From an uncultured Fidelibacterota bacterium (lineage in GTDB: Bacteria > Fidelibacterota > UBA8477 > JABMPR01): DNA of 54,034 nucleotides. This document shows, in pieces, positions 1 to 9,037 of the stretch (positions are counted from its first letter, which is position 1; each line of letters opens with the position of its first letter). Both the position numbers and the translations under genes were made by a program. The notes below the pieces were generated by a model. It was given only the letters and a program-made list of their open reading frames with translations. It was not told the origin of the DNA and ran no database searches. The stretch lies in NCBI GenBank assembly GCA_937888365.1, contig CALBFA010000101.1:1-54034 (forward strand), given 5' to 3'.

Positions 1-18
1 ACTTTATTTACAGACAAG

Positions 19-303
19 TTAGAGTGATTTTGGACCTTTTTCAGCAGCGACTAAATAGAGGTTGCCCTCTTCTCCAATAACTGGACCTGAAAAAATACCT
101 TCTGGGATATCTGCCGCCCATTCTATAAGTGGGGATTGTGGGCCTCTAAATGGAGAGCGTCCGGTGCGTTGAGGATCATGACTTATCATGGGCCAGTCTG
201 ATTGACCTATTGTTGGCCAATCAACATTTACTTGTTCAGCTTGTGCGAGTACGGTATTTGATAGTCCAAGAATGGCTATCATCATCAAGATGATTCTTTT
301 CAT
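19..303 (-). pseudogene. Short exported PQQ-propeller-like fragment (94 aa), probably truncated
   Basis: The ATG at 303 follows a good AGGAG site. Residues 1-20 form a Sec signal peptide ending LAQ. The mature part has the WPMISHDPQRTGRSP pattern seen at the start of exported PQQ/BamB-like beta-propellers, and one blade-like strand pair (GPVIGEEGNLYLV) before an in-frame TAA after residue 94. Family members normally run several hundred residues, so this looks like the 5' remnant of a broken gene, or a gene whose remainder lies beyond the window edge after a frameshift. The other two frames over the last 60 bases do not resume an obvious blade. A genuine short protein cannot be excluded. It lies downstream of the terminator of its neighbour, so it should have its own promoter. 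Confidence 0.5.
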
Positions 304-345
304 GTTTACAGCTCCTGTTTTAATAAACGTAACTAAAGTAATAAA

Positions 346-379
346 AGTAGGGTTATTTGCGAGAATAAATAACCCTACT
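346..379 (-). terminator. Rho-independent terminator after the propeller gene
   Basis: A perfect 13-bp inverted repeat (346-358 with 367-379) around an 8-nt loop. On the minus strand it is followed by a T-rich run. It starts 7 bases past the stop codon of the 704-aa propeller protein. Confidence 0.8.
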
Positions 380-385
380 AATAAT

Positions 386-2500
386 TTATTTAAGCAGGAG
401 CATTTTCTTAACTTCTACAAAATTATTTGAGGTAATCTTATAAATATAAGTACCGCTTGGAAGATTTGTAGAGTTAAACATAACACTATATGTTCCAGGG
501 TTCATATTTTGATTAATAAGAGTCTCAACTTCTTGTCCTAGAGAGTTATATACCTGTAGCATTACAGTTCCTGTATGTGCAATTGAGTACTCAATTGTCG
601 TAATAGGATTAAATGGGTTGGGAAAATTCTGTGTTAATTGAGGAGTAGAAATTAATCCAGCATTAGCGTTTTCAATAATATGCGTCTGCCCCGAGTTCTT
701 TTTTAATATTGCGCCATATCGACCTACTGCCCAAATGTTCTGACTGTCAATAATTTCAACAGAATAGAGACCACTGGTGTTGCTTATTTGCGACTCCCAA
801 TTCTCGCCTCCATTGTCTGTAAATAATATTGTGCCGTTATCCCAATTGACAACATAGCCAATGTTTTCATCTAAGAATTTGACAGATGAAAATATCTCAT
901 AGTTGTCAGTTACTATTTGAGACCATTCGTTACCGCCATCTAGTGTTTTAATGATTAATCCATTTTGCCCAACGGCCCAGCCGAGGCTATCGTTAAGCAT
1001 AAAAATATCTTGTAAATGCCAATAGGGTCCAGTCGCTTGTTGAATCCAGTTGACGCCGCCATCAATCGTTTTTAGAATTGTATTTTGCCAACCAACAATC
1101 CAACCCGTATTTTCATCTAGGAATTGGACCGAAAACAAGGAATTCGACTGTCCTCCCACTTGTTCAGTCCAGTTTTCACCACTATCTGATGTTTTTAATA
1201 TTGTACCGTTAGTGCCAACAACCCATCCCACATCCTCATTTATAAAAAAGAGTGCATATAATGAATTTGTTGTACCACTTGGTACGTTATTCCAAGTTTC
1301 GCCTCCATCTTGGGTTTTGATGATGATGCCATTATAGCCAGATGCCCATCCGTTGCTGTCGTCAAGAAATTGGACTGCTAACAGATTCTCCGAAATACTG
1401 TTGTTCTGAATATTCCAATTCACACCGCCATCATTTGTATGAGCGACGAGGCCGTATAGTGGCTCATTAATATCATAACCAACAGCCCAGCCATTTTCTG
1501 AATCAATGAAATCTACAGAATTTAATTCCCCAATCTCTGTCCCTTGTGACTGCTCAACCCATGTAAGACCTCCGTTTGAGGTCGTCAATAGTGTACCATT
1601 ATCACCAACGACAATACCATTGTTGGCATCAAAGAATCTTACAGACTTCAAATTTTGGCCTGTGCTGCTTTGTTGCTCCCCCCATGTTATTCCGCCATTC
1701 ACCGTTCTTACAATCGTGCCTTGATAGCCCACAGCCCACCCAGTTTGAGTGTCAATGAAATGGACAGAACTCAAATAAAATGTACTGCCTTGTTGTACCC
1801 ATGATTCACCTGCATTTGTCGTCTTTAAAAGAGCACCATTGACACCTACAGCCCAACCTGTCGATTCATTTACGAAATAGACATCCTGTAACTGTGTAGA
1901 AATATTAATCACTTGGGGAGACCATGATTCACCACCATCAGCCGTCATAAAAATTACGCTACCATCTCCAACAATCCATCCGGTAGTTTCATTAATAAAA
2001 GCCATGCTCCAAAACGTATAATTTCCAATGTCCATTTGTGTCCAAGTTTCGCAGCCATCTATAGTTTTTGCAACATTCCCATAATAATCAGCCACATAAC
2101 CTATTTCAGAATTCGCAAAATAAATTGAATGGATACCAGACAGCCCACAATTTGATAGTTCGTTCCAAGTAGCACCTCCATCAATCGACTTGAACACATC
2201 TCCCCAACCATTTACGGTCCAACCTTCTGTTGGACTGATAAAATGTAAATCAGGAAACCACTGCTGATTCATGTCAGTGATTTGTCCAATATTCCAAGTA
2301 AGACCTTGATCTAGGGTTTTCATAACAGTGCCGTTCCTACCAATAGTGATAGCTGTTTCTGGCGTTAAGATCTGGATTGCATTAAGAGCATTGCCTTGAG
2401 GCAAAGGATTTTGCCACACCCATTCGTTTTGGGCAATGGCCGTGACACATAAAAGAAATAACATTGATCGTTTAATAAATGATAATTTTAGTATTTTCAT
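386..2500 (-). CDS. Secreted Ycf48/BNR-type double beta-propeller with T9SS sorting domain (704 aa)
   Basis: The ATG at 2500 is chosen because AGAGAAGA precedes it and it opens directly into a signal peptide (residues 1-24, ending AIAQ); the longer frame begins with TTG at 2545. The mature protein consists of about 14 repeats of roughly 40-45 residues with the pattern GW.VG..G.I.KT.DGG..W, typical of Ycf48/HCF136-like and sortilin/BNR propeller blades. Fourteen repeats would make two seven-bladed propellers. The last ~80 residues form a type A T9SS C-terminal sorting domain (FPNPFNPITTIEYS, then GQEV, ending KKMLLLK), so the protein is predicted to be exported across the outer membrane and released or anchored. 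Ycf48 in phototrophs assists photosystem II assembly; that role does not apply here. A structural or adhesive role is a guess. Confidence 0.85.
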   Translation of the reverse strand: MKILKLSFIKRSMLFLLCVTAIAQNEWVWQNPLPQGNALNAIQILTPETAITIGRNGTVMKTLDQGLTWNIGQITDMNQQWFPDLHFISPTEGWTVNGWGDVFKSIDGGATWNELSNCGLSGIHSIYFANSEIGYVADYYGNVAKTIDGCETWTQMDIGNYTFWSMAFINETTGWIVGDGSVIFMTADGGESWSPQVINISTQLQDVYFVNESTGWAVGVNGALLKTTNAGESWVQQGSTFYLSSVHFIDTQTGWAVGYQGTIVRTVNGGITWGEQQSSTGQNLKSVRFFDANNGIVVGDNGTLLTTSNGGLTWVEQSQGTEIGELNSVDFIDSENGWAVGYDINEPLYGLVAHTNDGGVNWNIQNNSISENLLAVQFLDDSNGWASGYNGIIIKTQDGGETWNNVPSGTTNSLYALFFINEDVGWVVGTNGTILKTSDSGENWTEQVGGQSNSLFSVQFLDENTGWIVGWQNTILKTIDGGVNWIQQATGPYWHLQDIFMLNDSLGWAVGQNGLIIKTLDGGNEWSQIVTDNYEIFSSVKFLDENIGYVVNWDNGTILFTDNGGENWESQISNTSGLYSVEIIDSQNIWAVGRYGAILKKNSGQTHIIENANAGLISTPQLTQNFPNPFNPITTIEYSIAHTGTVMLQVYNSLGQEVETLINQNMNPGTYSVMFNSTNLPSGTYIYKITSNNFVEVKKMLLLK

Positions 2501-2548
2501 GGTCTTCTCTTTTTTGTCATGTTGATGTCCCGAACAATAAATCAAATA

Positions 2549-2599
2549 TTAATATTTGTCATATGATATTTCTCTAGATTGATTATTGCGCTTGTTCAT
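2549..2599 (-). CDS. Possible 16-codon leader ORF upstream of the propeller gene
   Basis: ATG at 2599 is preceded by GAGG with a 6-nt spacer and encodes MNKRNNQSREISYDKY before TAA. It lies between the candidate promoter at 2627-2654 and the propeller gene start at 2500. The only support is the ribosome binding site and its position in the leader; it may be chance. Confidence 0.2.
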   Translation of the reverse strand: MNKRNNQSREISYDKY

Positions 2600-2626
2600 T
2601 TCAGTCCTCAAGTTTAGAACTGATTT

Positions 2627-2654
2627 AATATAAACAGGTACTTATATGATACAA
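2627..2654 (-). promoter_or_regulatory. Candidate sigma70-type promoter for the propeller gene
   Basis: On the minus strand TTGTAT (2654-2649), a 16-nt spacer, then TATATT (2632-2627). The implied leader is about 120 nt. The rest of the gap 2501-2826 holds the possible leader ORF, the terminator at 2771-2809 and otherwise AT-rich sequence without recognisable features. Confidence 0.45.
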
Positions 2655-2770
2655 TTAAAGAATATTCCAGACACGCTAATAACAAAGGCTAATGTTCTGC
2701 AGAAATTGTTTAATTGTTTTACGCTTTTGGAACAATCCAAGTTTAAATGAGCTAAGAGAGGCAATTTAGC

Positions 2771-2809
2771 AAAAAAAAAGACCCTCAACATTGGAGGGTC
2801 TTTTTTTTT
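2771..2809 (-). terminator. Strong terminator after the nfeD-floA unit
   Basis: GACCCTC/GAGGGTC stem flanked by A9 and T9, with a 7-nt loop. It begins about 18 bases beyond the stop of the 153-aa membrane protein and would work in both directions. Confidence 0.9.
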
Positions 2810-2826
2810 GAGATATTTGTGAGAAT

Positions 2827-3288
2827 CTATTCTCGTAATGAAACCGGTTTCCCCAAGATTTCAGCCATAATAACACCTTGCGCTAAAGGCGAATGGCGAC
2901 CGAGTCGATCCAAAACAGATTTTATCTCGCTAGGTTTTTTAGCCCCAACTGTCTTGTTTTTTATTTTTCGTGTTTCAGACAAACGAGAGTTACTGCCCTC
3001 TGAGAATGTTTCACCCTTCTTTTCAACGGTGGGTTCTGGTTTCACCGCTTCAAAAGCTGGCTCTATAACGTAAGGTACCTCTTTTACCGTATCACTGAAC
3101 TCTTTTTGAACTTCCTCTTTAAGATTTTCAATCATATTTTGGAAATCAAAACCACCTGATTTCTTCTTCTCTGGAAGAGGGTTTCTTTCGTTGTCACGAG
3201 AACTTCGTTCGGCTTTTTTCTTTTTCTTTTTCAAAAAAGCTATCACCATATATATGAGGACAAAAAATAGCGGTTTATAATCGTCCAT
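2827..3288 (-). CDS. Small single-pass membrane protein with charged linker, unknown function (153 aa)
   Basis: ATG at 3288 follows a perfect AAGGAGG site. Residues 5-19 form one membrane segment followed at once by a run of six lysines (positive-inside, so the rest is cytosolic). Residues 25-120 are charged and probably disordered. The last ~30 residues (LDRLGRHSPLAQGVIMAEILGKPVSLRE, given here in pieces: SPLAQGVIMAEILG then KPVSLRE) resemble a short helical tail I associate with small conserved proteins ending in ILG.P..LR in related phyla. It is the last gene of the nfeD-floA unit, 44 bases after floA, and ends at a strong terminator, suggesting a role with the flotillin. No enzymatic motif is visible. 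Confidence 0.7.
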   Translation of the reverse strand: MDDYKPLFFVLIYMVIAFLKKKKKKAERSSRDNERNPLPEKKKSGGFDFQNMIENLKEEVQKEFSDTVKEVPYVIEPAFEAVKPEPTVEKKGETFSEGSNSRLSETRKIKNKTVGAKKPSEIKSVLDRLGRHSPLAQGVIMAEILGKPVSLRE

Positions 3289-3332
3289 TTTATCCTCCTT
3301 TCTTCATCATATAAGCATTAAAACCTCTATCT

Positions 3333-4310
3333 CTATTTCGAGACTTCCCCTTCGCTACTTGTCGCAAGCGTATCTCTCATGGATGTATCGGCTTGAATGT
3401 TTTGCATTCTATAATAATCCATAATACCGAGATGTCCTTTACGAAAGGCTTCTGCAATAGATTTTGGGATTTCGGCTTCAGCCTCAACAACTTTTGCCTT
3501 CATCTCAACGACGCGTGCCTTCATCTCTTGCTCGTTGGCAACAGCCATAGCACGACGCTTTTCGGCTTGAGCTTGAGCAATATTTTTATCGGCATCCGCT
3601 TGATCAATTTGTAAGGTAGCGCCAATATTTTTACCGACGTCAACATCGGCGATATCAATGGATAGAATTTCAAAGGCGGTACCGGAGTCCAAACCTTTGC
3701 CCAATACGTTTTTCGAAATAATATCAGGATTTTCCAACACAGCTTTGTGCGAAATTGCCGAACCAATACTACTTACAATACCTTCGCCAACGCGGGCAAT
3801 AATGGTTTCTTCACCCGCTCCACCGACAAGTCTATCAATATTGGCTCGAACGGTTACGCGTGCGACACAAAAAAGCTGAATCCCGTCTTTTGCCACTGCG
3901 GATACTCTTGGCGTTTCAATAACGCGAGGAATAACCGACATTTTAACAGCATCAAGAACATCTCGACCTGCTAAATCGATGGCAGCTGCGCGTTGAAACG
4001 GTAAATCAATAGAAGCTTTGTCAGCAGAAATCATAGCGAAAATGACACGCTCGACATTTCCTCCTGCAAGCAAGTGAGCTTCCAAGACATCCGTTTCGAT
4101 ATCTAAACCTGCTTTTCTGGCACTAATTAATGCTCCCACAATAAGTTGTGGCGATATGCGCCTCAATCTCATTCCGATGAGCGTAAATAAACTTACATAC
4201 ACTTTTGATGCTGCTGCACTAATCCATAATCCTACTGGTATTAACCAGACAAACAGGAAAATAAAAAGCATAGCACCAAAAAGAAAAATAATCGTTGTTG
4301 GTGTTGTCAT
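3333..4310 (-). CDS. floA: Flotillin-like protein FloA (325 aa)
   Basis: Bacterial flotillin-like scaffold (UPF0365 family) that organises membrane microdomains. It has an N-terminal hydrophobic segment (about residues 5-32), then the highly conserved FloA core with [19 protein letters not shown], an SPFH-like domain with [24 protein letters not shown], and an alanine/glutamate-rich coiled coil from about residue 230. Length matches the family (~330). ATG at 4310 follows AAGGGGACG. It lies directly downstream of an NfeD-type protease, the classical nfeD-floA pairing, and upstream of a small membrane gene. Identification is secure. Confidence 0.95.
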   Translation of the reverse strand: MTTPTTIIFLFGAMLFIFLFVWLIPVGLWISAAASKVYVSLFTLIGMRLRRISPQLIVGALISARKAGLDIETDVLEAHLLAGGNVERVIFAMISADKASIDLPFQRAAAIDLAGRDVLDAVKMSVIPRVIETPRVSAVAKDGIQLFCVARVTVRANIDRLVGGAGEETIIARVGEGIVSSIGSAISHKAVLENPDIISKNVLGKGLDSGTAFEILSIDIADVDVGKNIGATLQIDQADADKNIAQAQAEKRRAMAVANEQEMKARVVEMKAKVVEAEAEIPKSIAEAFRKGHLGIMDYYRMQNIQADTSMRDTLATSSEGEVSK

Positions 4311-4349
4311 ACGCGTCCCCTTAATTTATGATTTTGTCTCATTTGATTT

Positions 4350-5693
4350 TTATATTTTCTCAACAAAAATTCGATTGCCTTTAACTTTTAGGACTCGAAT
4401 TTCACTATTTTTTTCAATGTATTCACCGTCGGTTAAAACATCTACACGTTTGCCAGAGAATTTAGCTGTCCCCGCAGGACGTAAATCAGAAATGGCCGTT
4501 CCTGAAGAACCGACTAAATCTGAAAGTCCAATATCGTTGGAATATCCTTCTTTTTGCGTTTCTTCAACATTGAGAGCAATTCTTTTCCAGAATTTCGTTT
4601 TGCTCATGTTTTTGATGAGATAAATCGTACCGACGATGCCACCTATAACCGCGATTGTAACCCCTAATAAGGCAGATTGAATATCAACATTTGTCGGAAT
4701 GGTGGGTAGCATCATGAGAAATAATCCATATAATACGACAATTGTTCCTGCAATACCTGTGACACCAAATCCTGGAATCACGAATGCCTCCACAGCCAAA
4801 AGAATGATACCCACTAAGAAAATCAAAAGTTCATTCATTGACGCTAAATCTGCAATAATAGAAGTGCTGAAAAATAAAGTTAATGCAATCACAGCAACGG
4901 TGCCTCCCACTCCCCAACCCGGACTTTGAACTTCGAAAATAAGGCCTAGAAATCCCAAGGTCATGAGTAAAGAGCTCACAATAGGATTCGTTAAAAATCT
5001 TACGACATATTCTGACCATGTTGGTTCAACGTGAATAATTTTTTCATTTTCAAGACCAAAGTGTTTGAGTAATGCATCAAACGAATCCAGCTCATAATCT
5101 ACCATATTGTATTTTAAAGCTGTTGTCGTGCGTAGCGTCACCAGTTTGCCACTTTTTGCACCTTCAACATCGTTGATAAAAAGGGTATCGCCATTTGCCA
5201 GAACAAGTGTATCAATATCAAGTGTTTCGTCAACCATGGCCATTGCAATATCACCATTCCGACCCTTTGCTTCTGCAGTGGATGCCATTTCTTCTCGCAT
5301 ATAGGATTGAGATTTTTCACTCGCTTTGTTGCTTTGGCCATCAACAACAGTTGTTGCACCCATGGTTGCTCCTGTCCGCATGACAATCGTGTCGCAGGCC
5401 AATGATATCAATGATCCAGCTGATATTGCGCGGGAATTTATAAAAGCAATTGTCATAATGTCAGACTCTAGTAAGGCGTCTCTCATCATAGTTGCAGCAT
5501 CAACGCGTCCACCAAAGGTATCAATATCAAGAATGATTGCTTTTCCGCCTTCAGCATTTTTCTCGGGAATTGCTCGCTCAAAAAAGTGCGCCAAACCCAT
5601 ATCAATGGTGCCTTCAACTTTCATGACATAAACTTGAGAAAATATAAGTGTGGGTAATATTAATAGCACCCATAAAGTTGATCTTAGTTTCAT
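4350..5693 (-). CDS. NfeD-family membrane serine protease (447 aa)
   Basis: Full-length NfeD1b-type protein. It has a signal peptide (residues 1-20), a ClpP/SppA-like protease domain (about 22-215) with LDIDTFGG and the RAISAGSLISLACD segment holding the candidate nucleophile (Ser91 or Ser94), four to five membrane segments (about 235-350) and a C-terminal NfeD OB fold (about 385-447, ending GNRIFVEKI). Such proteases act on membrane proteins and work with flotillin/stomatin partners; here floA follows after 39 bases. ATG at 5693 has an AGGTGAG site. Upstream (5694-5809) is a TATATT -10-like element at 5739-5744, but I find no convincing -35. Confidence 0.93.
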   Translation of the reverse strand: MKLRSTLWVLLILPTLIFSQVYVMKVEGTIDMGLAHFFERAIPEKNAEGGKAIILDIDTFGGRVDAATMMRDALLESDIMTIAFINSRAISAGSLISLACDTIVMRTGATMGATTVVDGQSNKASEKSQSYMREEMASTAEAKGRNGDIAMAMVDETLDIDTLVLANGDTLFINDVEGAKSGKLVTLRTTTALKYNMVDYELDSFDALLKHFGLENEKIIHVEPTWSEYVVRFLTNPIVSSLLMTLGFLGLIFEVQSPGWGVGGTVAVIALTLFFSTSIIADLASMNELLIFLVGIILLAVEAFVIPGFGVTGIAGTIVVLYGLFLMMLPTIPTNVDIQSALLGVTIAVIGGIVGTIYLIKNMSKTKFWKRIALNVEETQKEGYSNDIGLSDLVGSSGTAISDLRPAGTAKFSGKRVDVLTDGEYIEKNSEIRVLKVKGNRIFVEKI

Positions 5694-5809
5694 TTTATCT
5701 CACCTCTTTGTGTAAAATAATTCAATTTTCATTGCCTTAATATACGAAAAATACACGGAAATAGTTTCCCTAATTTTAGTTAATTTTTTAATATAATGAG
5801 TCCATAGAA

Positions 5810-6490
5810 CTAATGTCGTAGTATTAAAACGAAATCACCATATTTTGAGCCAATATCCAGTTGAAGCGGAAGATGTGGCATCGATTCACTAAACCACATA
5901 CTCACATTAATATCATTTTTTCGCGCTTTATCACTTTCAAAATAAGGTGTGAATTTAAGTGCATTTTGTTTGCCCCTAGCTGTTTTTAAAACTTTTGATT
6001 CTGAAACAATAAAGTGAGCTGACGCCTTGTTTGCCCCATCAACAAAATTAGATGAAAGGGTGTCACCTGTTTGAATGTTTTGATGTCTCATGCTGTGTAA
6101 AAAGCTCAATAGATCGTAATAACTGCTTAAATCAGCATAGCTTTTCGAGGACAATACTTTTGCTGCATTTTCAGTGTGTCGAAGCTGGAATCGTTTATGG
6201 TATTTCCCTTCGTTTACAGCTTTTGAATGGAAAATCAATTGCTTAGAGTCAAGCAAATATTCTGATTTTATCGTATCCGAAACGGACCAAATTTTGTCCA
6301 ACATACCTGTTGAATACATGAAAAGGTGCGAGAGAAGCGTTCCAGAAGAATCTTGAAAGCTCAATTCTGCTCTTCCAATGGTTAACATGCCATATTTTAA
6401 ATAATATTGATGTAAAATGTTTTCGTCTGTTTGACATATTAATACTGAAATATTTAAGATAAACAATAAAATGAGTTTTTTTAACATCAT
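5810..6490 (-). CDS. DUF3108-family exported protein (226 aa)
   Basis: N-terminal signal peptide (to about residue 19, ICQ). The YYLKYGMLTIGRAELSF opening, a middle DT..SEYLLD segment and the C-terminal WFSESMPHLPLQLDI..KYGDFVLIL are the pattern of DUF3108 proteins, periplasmic or outer-membrane beta-rich proteins of unknown function. Two adjacent ATGs (6490, 6487) are possible starts. It is the last gene of the envelope operon, 25 bases after the MsbA-like exporter, so a role in handling a lipid or lipopolysaccharide substrate is plausible, but only by context. Confidence 0.8.
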   Translation of the reverse strand: MMLKKLILLFILNISVLICQTDENILHQYYLKYGMLTIGRAELSFQDSSGTLLSHLFMYSTGMLDKIWSVSDTIKSEYLLDSKQLIFHSKAVNEGKYHKRFQLRHTENAAKVLSSKSYADLSSYYDLLSFLHSMRHQNIQTGDTLSSNFVDGANKASAHFIVSESKVLKTARGKQNALKFTPYFESDKARKNDINVSMWFSESMPHLPLQLDIGSKYGDFVLILRH

Positions 6491-6515
6491 AAAATTGGGC
6501 CGTTAAATAATGTGT

Positions 6516-8333
6516 CTATTCACTTTTAAATTGTAAATCATAGAGTTTTTTATAAACGCCTCCTTCTTTGATTAAGGCATCATGACTACCTTGCTGAATA
6601 ATTTGACCATTTTCCATCACCACAATTTTATCGGCATTTAAAATTGTAGAGAGTCTATGTGCGATGACGAGGGCTGTTCGATTTTCCATAAGATGGTCTA
6701 TTGCAGATTGAACGAGTCGCTCCGATTCCGTGTCCAATGCGGAGGTTGCCTCATCTAAAATGAGAATTTGTGGATTTCGAAGTAGCGCGCGGGCAATTGC
6801 GACACGTTGCTTTTGTCCACCTGAAAGTCGTGTGCCTCGTTCGCCAATGATGGTGTCATATCCTAATTCAAATTCACAAATAAAATCATGTGCATGCGCC
6901 AATTTTGCCGCATGATAGACATCATCTTTATCCACATCCAAACCATAGGCAATATTTTCAAATATGGTTGTATTGAACAGAAAAGTATCTTGGGAAACGA
7001 TACCCATAAGATTTCGTAAGCTCTTTCGTGACAAGGTATTGATGTTCTGTCCATCTAGATAGATCCCGCCGCTTTCGACATCATAATAACGTGGTAATAA
7101 ATCAGCGAGGGTCGTTTTTCCAGCACCACTTGCACCAACGAGTGCGACAACTTCCCCGCGTTTAATTTCGAGATTTATATTCAACAAAGCGGAATAATCG
7201 CTGGTATCGTAATGAAATGACACGTCTTTAAACTGAATGGAATCTTTGAGTTCCATGATGTCTTCTAGCTTAGCATCATGTCCTGCCGGTGCCTCGATAT
7301 CGAGCATCTCAAAAATCCTTGAGCTTGCAGCAATCCCGCCTTGTAAGGAAACATTCACATTAGCCAAATTTCGTATCGGTTGATAAATAGTAAAAAGTAG
7401 AATAATAAAGCGCAAAAAATCTTCGCTTGAACTTGTACCATATTCCAATACTTGCATTCCACCTATCCAAAGCAAGCTTGCGCCCATAAGGACACCGAGC
7501 ATTTCGGTGATAGGCAATGACGCACTCTGAAGCTGAATTTGACGGAACATGAGCTTAAAATAATAGTCTGTAAACTGAAAGAATTTTCCTCGTTCAAATG
7601 TTTCGTTGGTAAATGCTTTAATGATTTTGATACCTGAAATCGATTCAGAAAGTTGACTCGTTATTTCACCGAGTTGCTCTTGAGACCGTTTCACTTTGCG
7701 TCGCATACTTTGACTAATTCTATCAATAATAAATGCTGTAAAGGGGATCACTGCAGTTGAAATGAGCGTTAGTTTCCAGTTGATAATAAAAAGCAAACTA
7801 TACAAGGCAATTATTGTTAATGGCTCAATCATTAAACTTCGGAAACTTGATCCTAAGCTATTATTGATGCGTGATACGTCATTCATCGTCAAACTAATTA
7901 AATCGCCGCTCCGACGACTTTGAAAAAAAGAAAGTGGTTGAATAAGGAAATGAGAATAAAGACGATTTCTTAGATCTTCTGCGACTTTTTGCTGGGCGAG
8001 TCCCGTAAAAACAGAATTTAAATAATACGAAACACTTTTGCCAAAATATGCGATAACAATAATCATAACGGCAATTTGAAAAATAGAAACGGTGTCGGCA
8101 GAATCAACGAGTTGATAGGTCCAAATCTTTAGTCGAGTATTTAAATCCAAATTATTTGTGACACTTAAGGCTTGGGTTTCCTGCGCAATATCAGGTGAGA
8201 AAATACTCGTAACAAATGTGGCTGAAATCCATACGGTAATGGAATTAAATAAGACATTTGTTATGGCAAAGAAAAAGCTGATTGCAACTTTTCCCCAATG
8301 AGGCAACAATAATGAAAACAGTCGCTTATACAA
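6516..8333 (-). CDS. msbA: MsbA-like lipid-exporting ABC transporter, fused membrane/ATPase (605 aa from TTG)
   Basis: One polypeptide with a six-helix ABC membrane domain (about residues 10-320) and a nucleotide-binding domain. Walker A GASGAGKTT lies near residue 400, the signature LSGGQKQR near 502, Walker B ILILDEATSALD near 525 and the switch histidine in LVIAHRLS. Homologues flip lipid A or other amphiphiles from the inner to the outer leaflet; its place after lipid A genes supports an MsbA role, although related multidrug exporters look alike. I prefer TTG at 8333, with AGGAG six bases upstream and an 8-base overlap with tsaC; the alternative ATG at 8405 lacks a ribosome binding site, would overlap tsaC by 80 bases and would add 24 charged residues. 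Confidence 0.87.
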   Translation of the reverse strand: MYKRLFSLLLPHWGKVAISFFFAITNVLFNSITVWISATFVTSIFSPDIAQETQALSVTNNLDLNTRLKIWTYQLVDSADTVSIFQIAVMIIVIAYFGKSVSYYLNSVFTGLAQQKVAEDLRNRLYSHFLIQPLSFFQSRRSGDLISLTMNDVSRINNSLGSSFRSLMIEPLTIIALYSLLFIINWKLTLISTAVIPFTAFIIDRISQSMRRKVKRSQEQLGEITSQLSESISGIKIIKAFTNETFERGKFFQFTDYYFKLMFRQIQLQSASLPITEMLGVLMGASLLWIGGMQVLEYGTSSSEDFLRFIILLFTIYQPIRNLANVNVSLQGGIAASSRIFEMLDIEAPAGHDAKLEDIMELKDSIQFKDVSFHYDTSDYSALLNINLEIKRGEVVALVGASGAGKTTLADLLPRYYDVESGGIYLDGQNINTLSRKSLRNLMGIVSQDTFLFNTTIFENIAYGLDVDKDDVYHAAKLAHAHDFICEFELGYDTIIGERGTRLSGGQKQRVAIARALLRNPQILILDEATSALDTESERLVQSAIDHLMENRTALVIAHRLSTILNADKIVVMENGQIIQQGSHDALIKEGGVYKKLYDLQFKSE

Positions 8334-8961
8334 GTTTGGCTCCTGATAATAGTTGGATTGTCTCTCTCGATATTTCACCTTCTCGCATAAGAACAGGATT
8401 TTCATTTCGAATGTCTAAGACCGTACTTCCAGCTGATTTATTTAAGGTTCCATTGTCGATTAAAAGGTCAATTTTATCGTGAAAATAACTCATGATGCGC
8501 TCAATATTTAATGCGGGTGGATTACCTGACAAGTTGGCACTTGTCGTTGTAATAGGGCGTCCCAAAATCTGAACCATCGCTTGACATAATTCATGATTTG
8601 GAACCCGAATCCCAACGCTCTTTCCATCACCCAACAAAAGCGAGCTAAATTCGTATTTAGATGTACCAACAACCGTCAGGGCTCCTGGCAGGAGTTTATT
8701 GATAATCACATGACTACTTACGGAAATATCGCATAAATAATCATCAATATCTTTGACATTACCCAACATTATGGACATGGGTGTGTTGCTTCGACCCTTT
8801 AAATGATACAATTTTTCGATGGCGTTTTCCTGTGTCGCATCGACACCAAGACCGTATAATGTGTCCGTTGGATATGCGACGATTCCTCCCGCTTCAAATA
8901 CTTCTTTGGCCATAAGCGCAATATCGACAGCAGATTCTTTATATAGGGATACGATTTTCAT
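8326..8961 (-). CDS. tsaC: L-threonylcarbamoyladenylate synthase, Sua5/YrdC family (211 aa)
   Basis: Makes threonylcarbamoyl-AMP from threonine, bicarbonate and ATP for the t6A modification of ANN-decoding tRNAs. Sequence signatures are GGIVAYPTDTLYGLGVDA near the N-terminus, KGRSNTPMSIML (the K.R..S substrate-binding patch) and PITTTSANLSG. The length fits the single-domain YrdC/TsaC form without the extra Sua5 domain. It is a tRNA-modification gene embedded in the envelope operon, 76 bases after the acyltransferase, and its 3' end carries the start of the MsbA-like gene. Confidence 0.93.
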   Translation of the reverse strand: MKIVSLYKESAVDIALMAKEVFEAGGIVAYPTDTLYGLGVDATQENAIEKLYHLKGRSNTPMSIMLGNVKDIDDYLCDISVSSHVIINKLLPGALTVVGTSKYEFSSLLLGDGKSVGIRVPNHELCQAMVQILGRPITTTSANLSGNPPALNIERIMSYFHDKIDLLIDNGTLNKSAGSTVLDIRNENPVLMREGEISRETIQLLSGAKLV

Positions 8962-9037
8962 GTTAATTTCTGTTTAACGCTAAGTTATTCTTTAGGTGAT
9001 TGAGGTACAATGATTTTAAGCGTTCAGCAATATGGTA

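Noticed and set aside
550-2300. Repeated DNA pattern suggesting tandem repeats or CRISPR
   Set aside because: The periodicity is from propeller blades at protein level; units diverge and have no spacers.
4156-4623. 155-codon plus-strand frame across floA and nfeD
   Set aside because: Antisense to two well-recognised genes with good starts; no ribosome binding site.
5694-5809. Terminator after the envelope operon
   Set aside because: Only a 5-bp GGAAA/TTTCC hairpin without a T-run; too weak to call, so read-through into nfeD is possible.
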